From: Candidatus Magasanikbacteria bacterium CG_4_10_14_0_2_um_filter_37_12
GTDB taxonomy: Bacteria; Patescibacteriota; Patescibacteriia; Magasanikbacterales; UBA922
Assembly (NCBI GenBank): GCA_002793015.1
Contig: PFPK01000018.1
Location: forward strand, 1-37,180
Length of the DNA stretch: 37,180 nt
Reading direction: 5' to 3'
The position numbers were made by a program, and so were the translations under genes. The notes below the pieces were generated by a model, which was not told the DNA's origin, made no database searches, and worked only from the letters and a program-made list of their open reading frames with translations. Shown here in pieces: positions 7,314 to 16,361 of this stretch (position 1 is the stretch's first letter; each line of letters begins with the position of its first letter).

Positions 7314-8735
7314 TCATCCGAAATTCATGTCATCACCATAAGCTGTATCGCCAGAATCAGTCTGATATCTTTTTTTCTTGGCACTTTCGTTTTCAACAAT
7401 CTCCTCTACTGGAAGATTGACAAATTCCATTGGTAGACCAGATGGTGGCTCAGAAGTCTTGAGAGTGGCTGACTGAACATTTGGAGTAGCCACATGTGAC
7501 ATTGGAAAATGCCAAATGGTTGCCAGCTCTTCAATATTTAAGACATCAGCTTTCTTACCAGTCGACGTCTTTCTCTTTCTAAAAGCCTTCATCAACTGTC
7601 TTTTTCGATGTTCGGCTCTTTCTGTAGCATTGAAGTACTCGGCAGATGTAACGTAATTTGGAGCAAGAGAATTGGAAGTAGGAATATTGAATTGATTAAT
7701 TGCCCCTATGAGAGAATTAACTCCATTACTTGGTTTGAAAGATACTTTGGTGGCCAAATATATGGCTCTGATTTTTGTTTTAAAACCTATTTTTCCAATC
7801 TTGTCTTCCATTGCTTCAACTAATTTTTTCTGTCCAGGGGTCAGATATTGAAGTTGATTAGGTGAACCATCGTCAGAAGATTTTGAACCTGTATCCTCGG
7901 CACGAATCCCGCCAGTCATCTGTGCCCCCATCTCCTCAAAACTTTTACCAATTTCCTTGGTAATTGGATTATCAAAAACCCAACTAAACATCCCCGGCTT
8001 ATGTTTTACATCTTCACCAATCAATTCCTTGATTTTTTTGATACACTCTTTTTTCCAAGCTGCGCCTTCCGCAGGTTCAATAATAATTTGGTACCACATT
8101 TGTTCACCTGATCCAATCCTGCTAAAACTTTCTAAAAAAGTACCAATAGGATCTTTGAGAACAGTGTCTTTGGAAATATTGTGTTCAAACTCACTATACA
8201 TTCGAATCGGAAAAGCATAATGTTCAGTTAGGTTAAAATCAGCCCCCCACATATCATACTCTTCGTTAGGAAATTTTTCTGGCGCACTTTCTGTGTAATC
8301 TTCTACTTCTGTAATATCAGAATCTGGATATTGAGCATAAATCGCCGCCTCGACGACATCTTGATATTTATCAAGAGTACGAATCAGAAATTGTATATAG
8401 CCCTCGATACTGATAATTTCCAAACTAAATTTGTATGGTTCAAATCCTCGACGATATTTAGTTCCAATACTAGGGGTCTCCAGAACACTGTATATATGAC
8501 TAAAAAATTGTTCAACAGCCTTCGGTGTCTGAACATTGAGAGGTGGAATATCAATTGCCAAAAGAACATATTTCCAATCTTTTTTCCATTTGTCACTTTT
8601 GTACTCAGCCAACAAATGTAATGAAGCAAAAAATAGTAAATAAAATAAAAAAAGCCAACCACCAAATATAAAAACAATGATAACAATCTCGGCAGAAGAA
8701 TATTTAGCAAAAAAATCCAGAATAATTTCTAGCAT
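7314..8735 (-). CDS. Conserved CPR membrane protein with one N-terminal anchor
   Basis: 473 residues. A strong membrane segment lies at about residues 16-41 (IVIIVFIFGGWLFLFYLLFF), followed by a large cytoplasmic or surface domain. This opens with VLLAIDIPPLNVQTPKAVEQFFSHIYSV and contains IEGYIQFLIRTLDKYQDVVEAAIYAQYPDSDI. That pattern matches, from memory, CPR proteins encoded next to VirB4/TraC-like ATPases of a type IV secretion-like apparatus, whose N-terminal part has the same layout. No such ATPase gene lies in the window and there is no Walker motif here. The C-terminal 150 residues are basic and low in predicted structure. Function unknown; a structural part of a secretion or pilus machine is the best guess. 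Confidence 0.65.
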   Translation of the reverse strand: MLEIILDFFAKYSSAEIVIIVFIFGGWLFLFYLLFFASLHLLAEYKSDKWKKDWKYVLLAIDIPPLNVQTPKAVEQFFSHIYSVLETPSIGTKYRRGFEPYKFSLEIISIEGYIQFLIRTLDKYQDVVEAAIYAQYPDSDITEVEDYTESAPEKFPNEEYDMWGADFNLTEHYAFPIRMYSEFEHNISKDTVLKDPIGTFLESFSRIGSGEQMWYQIIIEPAEGAAWKKECIKKIKELIGEDVKHKPGMFSWVFDNPITKEIGKSFEEMGAQMTGGIRAEDTGSKSSDDGSPNQLQYLTPGQKKLVEAMEDKIGKIGFKTKIRAIYLATKVSFKPSNGVNSLIGAINQFNIPTSNSLAPNYVTSAEYFNATERAEHRKRQLMKAFRKRKTSTGKKADVLNIEELATIWHFPMSHVATPNVQSATLKTSEPPSGLPMEFVNLPVEEIVENESAKKKRYQTDSGDTAYGDDMNFG

Positions 8736-8771
8736 AATTTTATGAGAAAAACATTATATCAATAAAAAAAA

Positions 8772-8933
8772 CTATACTTCGATCAATTTGTAAACAATCA
8801 AGTAGACAATAAACACCAGAAATCCTGTCCACCACCATCCAAATTGTCCAGTCTTGTATCCGATAAAAAATACCAAGAGACAAATAAACGTAGCAATAGC
8901 CGAGATAAAATGTCTAACAAATGCCTCAGACAT
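8772..8933 (-). CDS. Small two-helix membrane protein
   Basis: 53 residues from the ATG at 8933 (MSEAFVRHF...); a start at 8957 would add eight residues. It has two hydrophobic helices (ISAIATFICLLVFFIGY and WTGFLVFIVYLIVYKL) joined by GQFGWWW. It lies 36 bases upstream of the membrane protein gene at 7314-8735 on the same strand and is likely co-transcribed with it. No family recognised. Confidence 0.55.
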   Translation of the reverse strand: MSEAFVRHFISAIATFICLLVFFIGYKTGQFGWWWTGFLVFIVYLIVYKLIEV

Positions 8934-9026
8934 AAAAAATATTTTGATTATTACCAATAATAAATTTCGCTAAATACTTTGAATTAATAATATGGTCTAA
9001 TAAAATTATACCATAAAACTAAATAA

Positions 9027-9413
9027 CTAACTATGCAATGAAGTACTTTTAGAGATTGTTGAAAAAAATTCCTTTACCAACAATATATCTTGATTTATTT
9101 TATTGATCAACTCATCTTTATGGTAAATCTTTTCAACAGAAGCCACTTGTTGAATTGGATCAACCTCTAGAAAACTACCATAAAAATCAGGACCATCATA
9201 ATCAACCAAATAAATCTCCACTCTCCAAGCAGGCATATTTTTAATTACCAAGGCCGCTTTGTATACTTTCTTTTCAAGACTACACCGTGCCGCATAGACA
9301 CCTGGACCTAGCTTGACTTCTTTTTTTGTGCAATCCAAATTAGCTGTAGGAAAACCATATAACTTTCCCATTTTATCTCCGCCAACTACAATTCCACCAA
9401 ACATAGGTGTCAA
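9027..9413 (-). CDS. Riboflavin kinase, stand-alone domain
   Basis: 128 residues matching the flavokinase half of RibF: GGIVVGGDKMGKLYGFPTAN with the PTAN signature that binds Mg-ATP, GPGVYAA, and VEIYLVDYDGPDFYG...VEKIYHKDELINKINQDI at the end. It converts riboflavin to FMN. Usual bacterial RibF is a fusion of about 310 residues with an N-terminal FAD synthetase; here only the kinase is present and there is no upstream remnant. The start may be 9413 or the second Met at 9404. Lumazine synthase lies 15 bases upstream on the same strand, so the pair forms a small flavin operon. Confidence 0.85.
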   Translation of the reverse strand: MTPMFGGIVVGGDKMGKLYGFPTANLDCTKKEVKLGPGVYAARCSLEKKVYKAALVIKNMPAWRVEIYLVDYDGPDFYGSFLEVDPIQQVASVEKIYHKDELINKINQDILLVKEFFSTISKSTSLHS

Positions 9414-9428
9414 AAAATTACAATATAC

Positions 9429-9890
9429 TTAATGTTTTAGCATTTTGGCCATTTCGATTGCAGCCTTCCCCCACTCATAGCCACTATTCTTCGACTCACT
9501 GGATCGATCTATGGCTTGTTGCTCTGTCAAACAAGTCAAAACACCATAAATAATAGGAATATCGTTGTCTATGTTCAATCTCATAATCGCCTTAGTGACA
9601 GAATCAGCAATATATTCAAAATGCATAGTCTCACCTTTGATAAGAGAGCCTAAACAAATTATAACATCTATATTTTTTTCTCGAATCAATTTGCTAACAA
9701 CAAACGGTATTTCAAAAGCACCAGGAACCTGATACACCGAAATATTTTTCTCCTCTACACCTGTCTCAAATAATGCCTCCTTGCATCTACCAAGTAAAGC
9801 ATCCGTAATATGGTTATTCCAACGACTGACCACTATTCCAATCCTAAAAGATGAACCATCCAGCTTATCAAAAACAATTCCCTTGCTCAT
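9429..9890 (-). CDS. ribH: 6,7-dimethyl-8-ribityllumazine synthase
   Basis: 153 residues, the normal length. Family motifs are present: RIGIVVSRWNNHITDALL, the VPGAFEIPFV substrate loop, CLGSLIKGETMHFEYIA (GxxIxGxTxHf signature with the catalytic His) and IIYGVLT. The enzyme condenses 5-amino-6-ribitylamino-uracil with dihydroxybutanone phosphate, the step before riboflavin synthase. No ribA, ribB, ribD or riboflavin synthase lies in the window. It is paired with the riboflavin kinase gene downstream. Confidence 0.92.
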   Translation of the reverse strand: MSKGIVFDKLDGSSFRIGIVVSRWNNHITDALLGRCKEALFETGVEEKNISVYQVPGAFEIPFVVSKLIREKNIDVIICLGSLIKGETMHFEYIADSVTKAIMRLNIDNDIPIIYGVLTCLTEQQAIDRSSESKNSGYEWGKAAIEMAKMLKH

Positions 9891-9916
9891 ATATATAAAA
9901 TCAGTTTAAATCAATG

Positions 9917-11182
9917 CTAATTATTCAAAATCTCCATCGCTTTTTCCAAGCCCTTGTCTGTATACTCCACATCTTGACCTTCTGTTGTGCCCTCATCTAC
10001 AGGAACAAACATGTTTTCTATAACAACATCAGGCATAATGCCCTCTCCATCGATCATTCTATCTTTTGGGGTCAACCATTTAGCAATTGTGAGCTTAATA
10101 GCCGATCCATCAGGTAGCACTTCAAAATCTTGAACAGAGCCCTTACCAAATGTCTTGGTACCGACAAGTGTGGCTACACCATGATCTTGCAGTGCCCCAG
10201 CAACAATTTCTGAACCAGATGCACTGCCACCATCCACCAACACCACAGTAGATATATCAGAAAAACGGTGTCTCCCTCTTGTTTGGTGTTCACTGTCAGG
10301 TATCTTAGCAAAACGTTCTTTCACAATGGCACCTTTGTCTACCCACTCGCTCGCAACATCAATTGATGTTTCCAAAAATCCTCCTGGATTGAGACGCAAA
10401 TCTAAAATAATTCCTCTTGGAGAAGTCAAAACAATTTCCCTGACAGCTTTATCAAATTCAGTCCAAGTAGTCTCATTGAAGTAACTTATCCTCACATAGG
10501 CTATATTATTTTCTTTAGTTTCCCAAGTTACTGTTGGCACACTGATAGTCTCACGAACAATTTCTAGATTTTCCATTGTTTCAAATCCATTATGAGTAAC
10601 AGCAAGAACTACTGATGTCCCCAGCTCGCCACGAATATTAGCCACAGCATCTTCCAATGTCATTCCGGATGTTTCTTTGTCGTCAATAGCGTATATCTTA
10701 TCTCCAGGCACCAGGCCAGCTTTTTCTGCTGGAGAGCCTGGAAGTGGAGCGATTACAATCAGTTGTTGGTCACGAAGACCAATTTCTGCCCCTATTCCTT
10801 CAAATTCGCCAGAAAGATCTTTGGCAAATTCCTTGGCTTTAACTGGTGGAAAATATGTGGAGTAAGGATCATCAAGCCCGCGAACCAACCCAGCGATTGC
10901 CCCATAAAACAAGTCAACATCATTGACTGGTTGGTCAACATATTTTTCTTTAATCTTATCCCAAATATTCCAAAACTGTTCAAAACTCACTTCTGAAGAT
11001 CTTGATTTGGAATAAATATCAATTACTTTGCTAAGAACCACATCGCCATTATCGTCAAAAATTTCATTCCGAACAGTATAAGCGTGACCAAAATAAAAAC
11101 CAACAAAAAAAAATAAAACTAAACTAATGATTACATAAAGCTTATTGTTTTGTTTTGGTAAGTTTGTTTTTAATTCTTCCAT
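9917..11182 (-). CDS. Carboxy-terminal processing protease (S41, CtpA type)
   Basis: 421 residues. An N-terminal membrane anchor (about 14-34, LYVIISLVLFFFVGFYFGHAY) places the protease outside the membrane. A PDZ domain follows (GIGAEIGLRDQQLIVIAPLPGSPAEKAGLVPGDKIYAID). The S41 catalytic domain has LDLRLNPGGFLETSIDVASEWV, the nucleophile serine in GGSASGSEIVAGAL around residue 320 and the general-base lysine in GTKTFGKGSVQ around residue 345. The enzyme cleaves substrates near their C-termini, typically cell-wall enzymes or regulators. It lies 26 bases upstream of ribH on the same strand. A gap of 160 bases before it holds no gene. Confidence 0.93.
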   Translation of the reverse strand: MEELKTNLPKQNNKLYVIISLVLFFFVGFYFGHAYTVRNEIFDDNGDVVLSKVIDIYSKSRSSEVSFEQFWNIWDKIKEKYVDQPVNDVDLFYGAIAGLVRGLDDPYSTYFPPVKAKEFAKDLSGEFEGIGAEIGLRDQQLIVIAPLPGSPAEKAGLVPGDKIYAIDDKETSGMTLEDAVANIRGELGTSVVLAVTHNGFETMENLEIVRETISVPTVTWETKENNIAYVRISYFNETTWTEFDKAVREIVLTSPRGIILDLRLNPGGFLETSIDVASEWVDKGAIVKERFAKIPDSEHQTRGRHRFSDISTVVLVDGGSASGSEIVAGALQDHGVATLVGTKTFGKGSVQDFEVLPDGSAIKLTIAKWLTPKDRMIDGEGIMPDVVIENMFVPVDEGTTEGQDVEYTDKGLEKAMEILNN

Positions 11183-11342
11183 AGTTATTTATGTATTAGT
11201 TTATGACAGTTTTTACTGTTTGATAAAGTATAACGTCAAATTTGTTTCTATCTCATACTGTCCGCTTACATGCTTCTGCTAAATAAGTCTAATAGCCATC
11301 TCAAAAATATACCTACCAAATTGAGTAACCAAAATCCATCTG

Positions 11343-12647
11343 TCAATCTTCCAAACGCTCAATATCGACTCCAATTCCACGAAGCTTAAAAATCAAATCT
11401 GCATAACCTCTCTCTAGCGGATAGACATGTCGCAAGACTGATCTGCCTTTGGCAGCAATCATAGCAATAAGAATCACTATCCCTGGACGAATAGCTGGTG
11501 GACAAATTACTTCATTTGCTTTCAAAGTTGTTGGGCCTTCGATCATTACTCTATGTGTATCCAAAAGTAAAACATTGGCTCCTAATTTTTGTAATTCCAG
11601 CATATACAAAGCCCTGTTTTCATAAACCCAATCATGAATCAAAGTCTTACCTCGAGCTTGAGTAAGCATCGCTCCAAACAAAGGCAAATTATCAATATTC
11701 AAACCCGGAAAAGGACGACCATAAATCTTATCTGATAAAGCAACCAGTGAAGATGATTTCAATAAAATATCAGCAATATTAAAATAACCATTTCTAGATT
11801 TATGAACATTTGTAATTTTATATTTTTGGCCCATCACCCGTAACTTTTCCAATTCCAATTCAAGAAAATCTAATGGACAATTACTAACTGTGAGATTAGA
11901 TTTTGTCGTTACAGCAAGAGATATCCAAGTCATAGCCACTATCGGGTCAGGCATAATATAATAAGTATCCACAGATTTTAACTTTTTTACTCCTGTAATT
12001 TTGAGAGTGGTTGTACCAATCCCCTCGATTAAAGCGCCTGCTTTTTTGAGAAAATAACAAAGATCCTGAACCATGTAATTTGATGAAGCAAACTTGATAA
12101 TAGTCTCACCTGGTGCCAAGACAGCAGCCATAATCGCATTTTCAGTAGGGGTGTCACCAGATTCATACATCACTATATCTGCTGAATGGAGGGACTTGTT
12201 TTTGACATCATAATATTTTGATTTTGAAACTATCGAAATACCAAATTGTTCTAAAGCAAAAAGGTGAGGCCCAATAGTCCTGGCTCCCAACTTACATCCT
12301 CCTGACTTGTAAATTTTGTATGACTTTTCTCGCGAAGCCAGAGCTCCTATAAATAGGAGAGATGCTCTAGTTTTCTCACAAGCTTCTTTGTGAATATTGT
12401 CCATTTGGAGCTTAGCACTGCTATTAATGACTAGGGTACTATCGTCTACTCGCTCCACAATTACCCCAATGCTATCAAGAATCTCCAAAAATCTGTCTAC
12501 CTCGACGATATTGGGGATATCTTTCAATGTTACCTTGCCACGGATCATCAATGATGCACAAAGAATAGCCACTGTAGAATTTTTTGTGGTACTAGTCTCG
12601 ATTGTGCCTTTCAAAGGCTTACCTCCTCTGACAACGAATTTTGTCAT
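11343..12647 (-). CDS. murA: MurA-family UDP-GlcNAc 1-carboxyvinyltransferase, divergent
   Basis: 434 residues, the usual length. It should transfer enolpyruvate from PEP to UDP-GlcNAc, the first committed step of peptidoglycan synthesis. Lys22-Asn23 of the E. coli enzyme are conserved at the same numbers (TTKNST). The fosfomycin-target cysteine is at about residue 118 (SGGCKLGART), and the Asp and Arg of the active site appear to be in NIDNLPLF and VYENRALY. Surrounding motifs deviate from the common ones: the usual SGAKNAAL is STTKNSTV, and PTDMQAQ is NIDNLPLF. It may thus be a second, specialised MurA; a different EPSP-synthase-fold activity cannot be excluded. The promoter region is shared with the divergent gene at 12716. 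Confidence 0.82.
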   Translation of the reverse strand: MTKFVVRGGKPLKGTIETSTTKNSTVAILCASLMIRGKVTLKDIPNIVEVDRFLEILDSIGVIVERVDDSTLVINSSAKLQMDNIHKEACEKTRASLLFIGALASREKSYKIYKSGGCKLGARTIGPHLFALEQFGISIVSKSKYYDVKNKSLHSADIVMYESGDTPTENAIMAAVLAPGETIIKFASSNYMVQDLCYFLKKAGALIEGIGTTTLKITGVKKLKSVDTYYIMPDPIVAMTWISLAVTTKSNLTVSNCPLDFLELELEKLRVMGQKYKITNVHKSRNGYFNIADILLKSSSLVALSDKIYGRPFPGLNIDNLPLFGAMLTQARGKTLIHDWVYENRALYMLELQKLGANVLLLDTHRVMIEGPTTLKANEVICPPAIRPGIVILIAMIAAKGRSVLRHVYPLERGYADLIFKLRGIGVDIERLED

Positions 12648-12715
12648 AACTTAGTTGATTTTTTGACCTAATTACGATAGTATTATACCTGGAAAGTTGT
12701 TAGAAAGCAATAATT

Positions 12716-14047
12716 ATGTCTTATCCTGCTATAAAGCTAACACGTAAAATCAGAATCGCCATCATGATTTTTTTAATTATTGCTTTCTTTGTAATTTCAC
12801 CCATCATAATCCTATATACAGCTGGATATCGTTATGACTTTAAAGCCAAAAAAATACAGGAAACTGGCGTAATTAGTATTGATGTAAAACCAAAAGACTC
12901 TCGAGTTTATCTCAATGGTATTGAACTGAAAAACAGTATTCCAGTCCGACTGACCAATCGTCTTCCAGGTGATTATAATATAAAAATAAAAAAAGAAGGT
13001 TATCATGAGTGGAAAAAAAATATTACAGTAGAAAGCAAAAAAACTTATTATATTAAAGACATAATTTTATTCAAAAAATATTTTCCGATTAAAATATCAG
13101 ACTTTGAAAATAATTTTGTGTTTATCTACCCGTCTACCAACAATGGTTATGCTTTGTCAATATACAAAATTGAAAATATTTTTGAAGTCAGACTTTTGGA
13201 TCCAAAAAATAATCAAGAAACCTTAGTCTTGAGAGAAAATATGGATGAACCTCCTGAAATAGAATGGTCTCCACTAGGAAAAAGGGCAATCATAAAATTT
13301 GTCAAAAATGGTGTAAAAAACATAAGTTTATTCTCAACAGGAAAAACAAATGTAACTAATACTTACACATTTACTGACATAAAAAAAAATTTTGTCACCC
13401 AGTGGTCACAAGAAAATATACTAACCCAAGATGACACAAAAATTTTATCTCTCACTGATGATGACACATCTGAAGTAATGAAAATTCCGTCTTCAGTCTG
13501 GTTTATTGATGACAACGACAATTTATGGCAGATTGACCAAGAAACAAACAACCTCTTAATCAAAAAAGACGATATTACTTCATCTATTCACCTACCCACA
13601 GAAAACATTGCCAAAATTATTGATGCTACAGAAACATATATTATTGTTCAAAATCAAAGTCAAGAAATATCCGTTATCATGTATGAACAAAATAGAACAA
13701 CAAGTACCAAAACACTACCATCAAATTTTTTGCTGTACAACAATAGCCAAGAAGAATGGACCACGTGGAGCGAATGGGAAATATGGAATATTTATAAAGA
13801 CGGCACACAATCCCTCGTCAATCGTCTGGAGTACCCTATAGACAATATCATTCTTTTGGACGATTTTGGTAATATTGGCTTAATTTCTGGACAATCTGTC
13901 TTAGCCTTCAACCAGACCTACCACCTCACTTACGTTTTATTAGATAATACAGAATTGGAGAATGTCTGGTCTGACAAACAAAATAAAAAAATATACTTTA
14001 CAAGTTTGGACAACAACAAAACAAGTCTATACAAGTTGGAATACTAA
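12716..14047 (+). CDS. PEGA-domain membrane-anchored protein
   Basis: 443 residues. One N-terminal membrane helix (about 15-38, IAIMIFLIIAFFVISPIIILYTAGY) is followed by a PEGA domain at about 48-115, with GVISIDVKPKDSRVYLNGIELKNS and LPGDYNIKIKKEGYHEWKKNI. The remaining 320 residues are strand-rich repeats (for example EIEWSPLGKRAIIKFVKNGVKNISLFSTG) consistent with a beta-propeller facing outward. PEGA proteins of this shape are common in CPR genomes, function unknown, probably binding at the cell wall or S-layer. It is transcribed away from murA and converges on the polysaccharide block. Confidence 0.85.
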   Translation: MSYPAIKLTRKIRIAIMIFLIIAFFVISPIIILYTAGYRYDFKAKKIQETGVISIDVKPKDSRVYLNGIELKNSIPVRLTNRLPGDYNIKIKKEGYHEWKKNITVESKKTYYIKDIILFKKYFPIKISDFENNFVFIYPSTNNGYALSIYKIENIFEVRLLDPKNNQETLVLRENMDEPPEIEWSPLGKRAIIKFVKNGVKNISLFSTGKTNVTNTYTFTDIKKNFVTQWSQENILTQDDTKILSLTDDDTSEVMKIPSSVWFIDDNDNLWQIDQETNNLLIKKDDITSSIHLPTENIAKIIDATETYIIVQNQSQEISVIMYEQNRTTSTKTLPSNFLLYNNSQEEWTTWSEWEIWNIYKDGTQSLVNRLEYPIDNIILLDDFGNIGLISGQSVLAFNQTYHLTYVLLDNTELENVWSDKQNKKIYFTSLDNNKTSLYKLEY

Positions 14048-14097
14048 AAAAAAATATCTCTTGTCTCTCATATTTTTTTAATTAAAATCATCAAATT

Positions 14098-15198
14098 CTA
14101 CATCTCAATGATCGTCTTATCCCCTACCACTATTCTATGCCCAGCCTTCTCCCCATTTTTTTTCTTTCGTAAATTGACACCTTTACCAATCAAACTATCG
14201 TGAATAAAAATATCACAGTCAATGTAAGCATTGTCCAAAATAATAGTGTCTTCTAAAGAAGAATTGTGTACTTCTGTGCCTTGACCAATAGTGACGTATG
14301 GACCGATCTGACAATTTTCCAAAATACAATTTTCACCAACCAACACCGGCCCAATGACTTTTACATTTTTTCCAACATGCGAACCAATCCCAATATTAAC
14401 TTTCCCAGATATGACTGCACCTAATTCAGTCATGCTTTGGTTAACAAAATGTTCAGCATCCATTTTATCTAAAAGCAAATTATTAGCAGTGAGCAAATCT
14501 TCCACTTTTCCAGTATCTTTCCACCAACCAGTAATTTCCTTGTATCCTACTTTTCTGCCATGCTTGAGGAGATAAGAATGTATGCTTGATATTTCATATT
14601 CTCCCCTCGCACTTTTCTCAATATTTTTAAAAGCATCAAAAAACACGTCTCCAGCATAAAGATAAATGCCAGTAACAGCAAAGCTGTTGGCGGGGTTAAC
14701 AGGTTTCTCTATTACATCAATCAATTCTTTTTTTTCATTAAAAACTGGCACTCCAAATCTCTGAGGATCTGGTACCTCTGACAAAGCCAGCATACAGTCG
14801 TATTGTCCTATTTCAAATTCCTTAAACATGCCCTTGATATCTCCAAAAAGAATATTATCTGACAAATAAAACATGAAAGGATCATGTCCGATAAACTTTT
14901 TGGCTTCATTGACCACATGGGCAATCCCTTGCGGACCACCAGTCTGTTCATAAAACCTGATCTTGATCCCCCAGTGTCCGCCGTCACCAATATAATCTGG
15001 TAAGCTAGTATCCCCCGGATTGGTATTGATAAATATTTCTTCCACGCCTGCTTCGACTGCTTTTTCAATAGCATGAAAAATCATCGGCTTGTTGGCTAAT
15101 GGCAAAAGATGCTTATTGATAGTCGTAGTGATAGGATACAAACGAGTTGCTCGTCCCCCACCAGTGAGAATTGCTTTTTTAATACGCATATATATCAT
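14098..15198 (-). CDS. Long-form glucose-1-phosphate thymidylyltransferase (RmlA-like)
   Basis: 366 residues; the start may be 15198 or the ATG at 15189 (MRIKKAILTGGG). The nucleotidyltransferase domain spans about 1-240, with the GGGRATRLYPIT nucleotide loop, INKHLLPLANKPMI, and the metal-binding YLSDNILF. The C-terminal 110 residues form a left-handed beta-helix of hexapeptide repeats (VIGPVLVGENCILENCQIGPYVTIGQ). This is the long form seen in archaea, actinomycete StrD-type enzymes and CPR rather than the 290-residue enterobacterial RmlA. It makes an NDP-sugar, most likely dTDP-glucose for the RmlB and RmlD-like enzymes encoded upstream on the same strand. The nucleotide preference is inferred. 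Confidence 0.85.
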   Translation of the reverse strand: MIYMRIKKAILTGGGRATRLYPITTTINKHLLPLANKPMIFHAIEKAVEAGVEEIFINTNPGDTSLPDYIGDGGHWGIKIRFYEQTGGPQGIAHVVNEAKKFIGHDPFMFYLSDNILFGDIKGMFKEFEIGQYDCMLALSEVPDPQRFGVPVFNEKKELIDVIEKPVNPANSFAVTGIYLYAGDVFFDAFKNIEKSARGEYEISSIHSYLLKHGRKVGYKEITGWWKDTGKVEDLLTANNLLLDKMDAEHFVNQSMTELGAVISGKVNIGIGSHVGKNVKVIGPVLVGENCILENCQIGPYVTIGQGTEVHNSSLEDTIILDNAYIDCDIFIHDSLIGKGVNLRKKKNGEKAGHRIVVGDKTIIEM

Positions 15199-15203
15199 TT
15201 ATC

Positions 15204-16301
15204 CTAAATCAATTCTTGACAAACATTAATTTCGCCGTGTAAATCTTCCAACATTTTGATCTTGATTTGTTCATAGTTAATTTTTTGAGCTAATAGCCAA
15301 GACAATTTTACAGTCATTGATTCAATACTCATATCATATGCCGGGATAGCCAAATCGTATTCTCGCAAATATTGTCCTGTCTCATTTACCTGAAAATTAG
15401 ACACCCCACTTGGGGCTTGAGTAGTCACCACGATTGGAATTTGTTTTTCTTTCAGATATTCAAAAGCTGGAAATAAATGACTGCTAGGATCACCTGCCCC
15501 GAAAGCTCTAAAAATAAATGCTGTCATACCATTATTTTCAACCAACGATCTAAATAAATCAACAGACATGCCAGGAAATTCTGTCAACGAGGCAATACTT
15601 TTTGTATCAAAATCTTTTTTTACACTCAACACTCTTGACTGGATTGCCAACGCTTTATATTTGGATAGATAGGCAATGTGTTTTTTCATAGCAGCCTCAT
15701 CAATCCTCATAAATCTTCCAATATCTCCCAAGGCACCGGTCTGAAACGCTTTAAAAGGATCGTAATCGAAATCAGTACCTTTTTTAACTCTTGACCCTGT
15801 AATAATTTTGCTTCCAAAAACTGCCATTACTCCTTTTACTTCATGGTATCCCCACACAGCCATCCTTAGAGAATTGACCAAATTTGTGACAGAATCAGTG
15901 CCCAGATATCCAAGAGGGACTTGTGCGCCAGTCAAAATAACTGGTTTATTGATATTTTCCAAAGCGAATGTCAAGGCTGCTGCAGTATATCCCATTGTGT
16001 TTGTACCATGTAAAACAATAAATGCATCAAAATCGTCGTATTTATTTTGTATCTCCTCTATTATCGACGTCCAATTTTCTGGTTGCATATTAGAGCTATC
16101 AACGTTAAGCAACTCAGAGATAGAAGGAGTAATTTCTATATTCCAATTTTTCTTTACAATATCTACAGAATTCTCTAGTATGGACAAAAAACTATTTGGA
16201 TCAGACTTTGTATTTTGCGAAACATTGCTCTCTGCAACATTGCCAGCCACAGTTCCTCCAGTAAAAATAACTAATATTCTTTTTTTTGTGTATGTGCTCA
16301 T
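15204..16301 (-). CDS. Type I L-asparaginase-like protein with GTN in place of GTD
   Basis: 365 residues. The first threonine motif is present (VIFTGGTVAG near residue 14), followed by VDSSNMQPENW and the second motif HGTNTMGYTAAAL at about residues 99-104. In asparaginases and GatD this motif is HGTDTM; the codon here is AAC, so the substrate-binding Asp is Asn. The type I pattern PVILTGAQVPLG and a lysine-bearing segment (SRVKKGTDFDYD) are kept. The family hydrolyses asparagine to aspartate and ammonia. The altered motif may change substrate or lower activity. Its stop lies six bases before the rmlA-like gene start, so the two share a transcript; the link to glycan synthesis is unclear. Confidence 0.85.
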   Translation of the reverse strand: MSTYTKKRILVIFTGGTVAGNVAESNVSQNTKSDPNSFLSILENSVDIVKKNWNIEITPSISELLNVDSSNMQPENWTSIIEEIQNKYDDFDAFIVLHGTNTMGYTAAALTFALENINKPVILTGAQVPLGYLGTDSVTNLVNSLRMAVWGYHEVKGVMAVFGSKIITGSRVKKGTDFDYDPFKAFQTGALGDIGRFMRIDEAAMKKHIAYLSKYKALAIQSRVLSVKKDFDTKSIASLTEFPGMSVDLFRSLVENNGMTAFIFRAFGAGDPSSHLFPAFEYLKEKQIPIVVTTQAPSGVSNFQVNETGQYLREYDLAIPAYDMSIESMTVKLSWLLAQKINYEQIKIKMLEDLHGEINVCQELI

Positions 16302-16361
16302 ATAAATATAAAAAACAGATTATAAATTATTTTTTGTTCTATGATACTTCTTCTATAAAAA

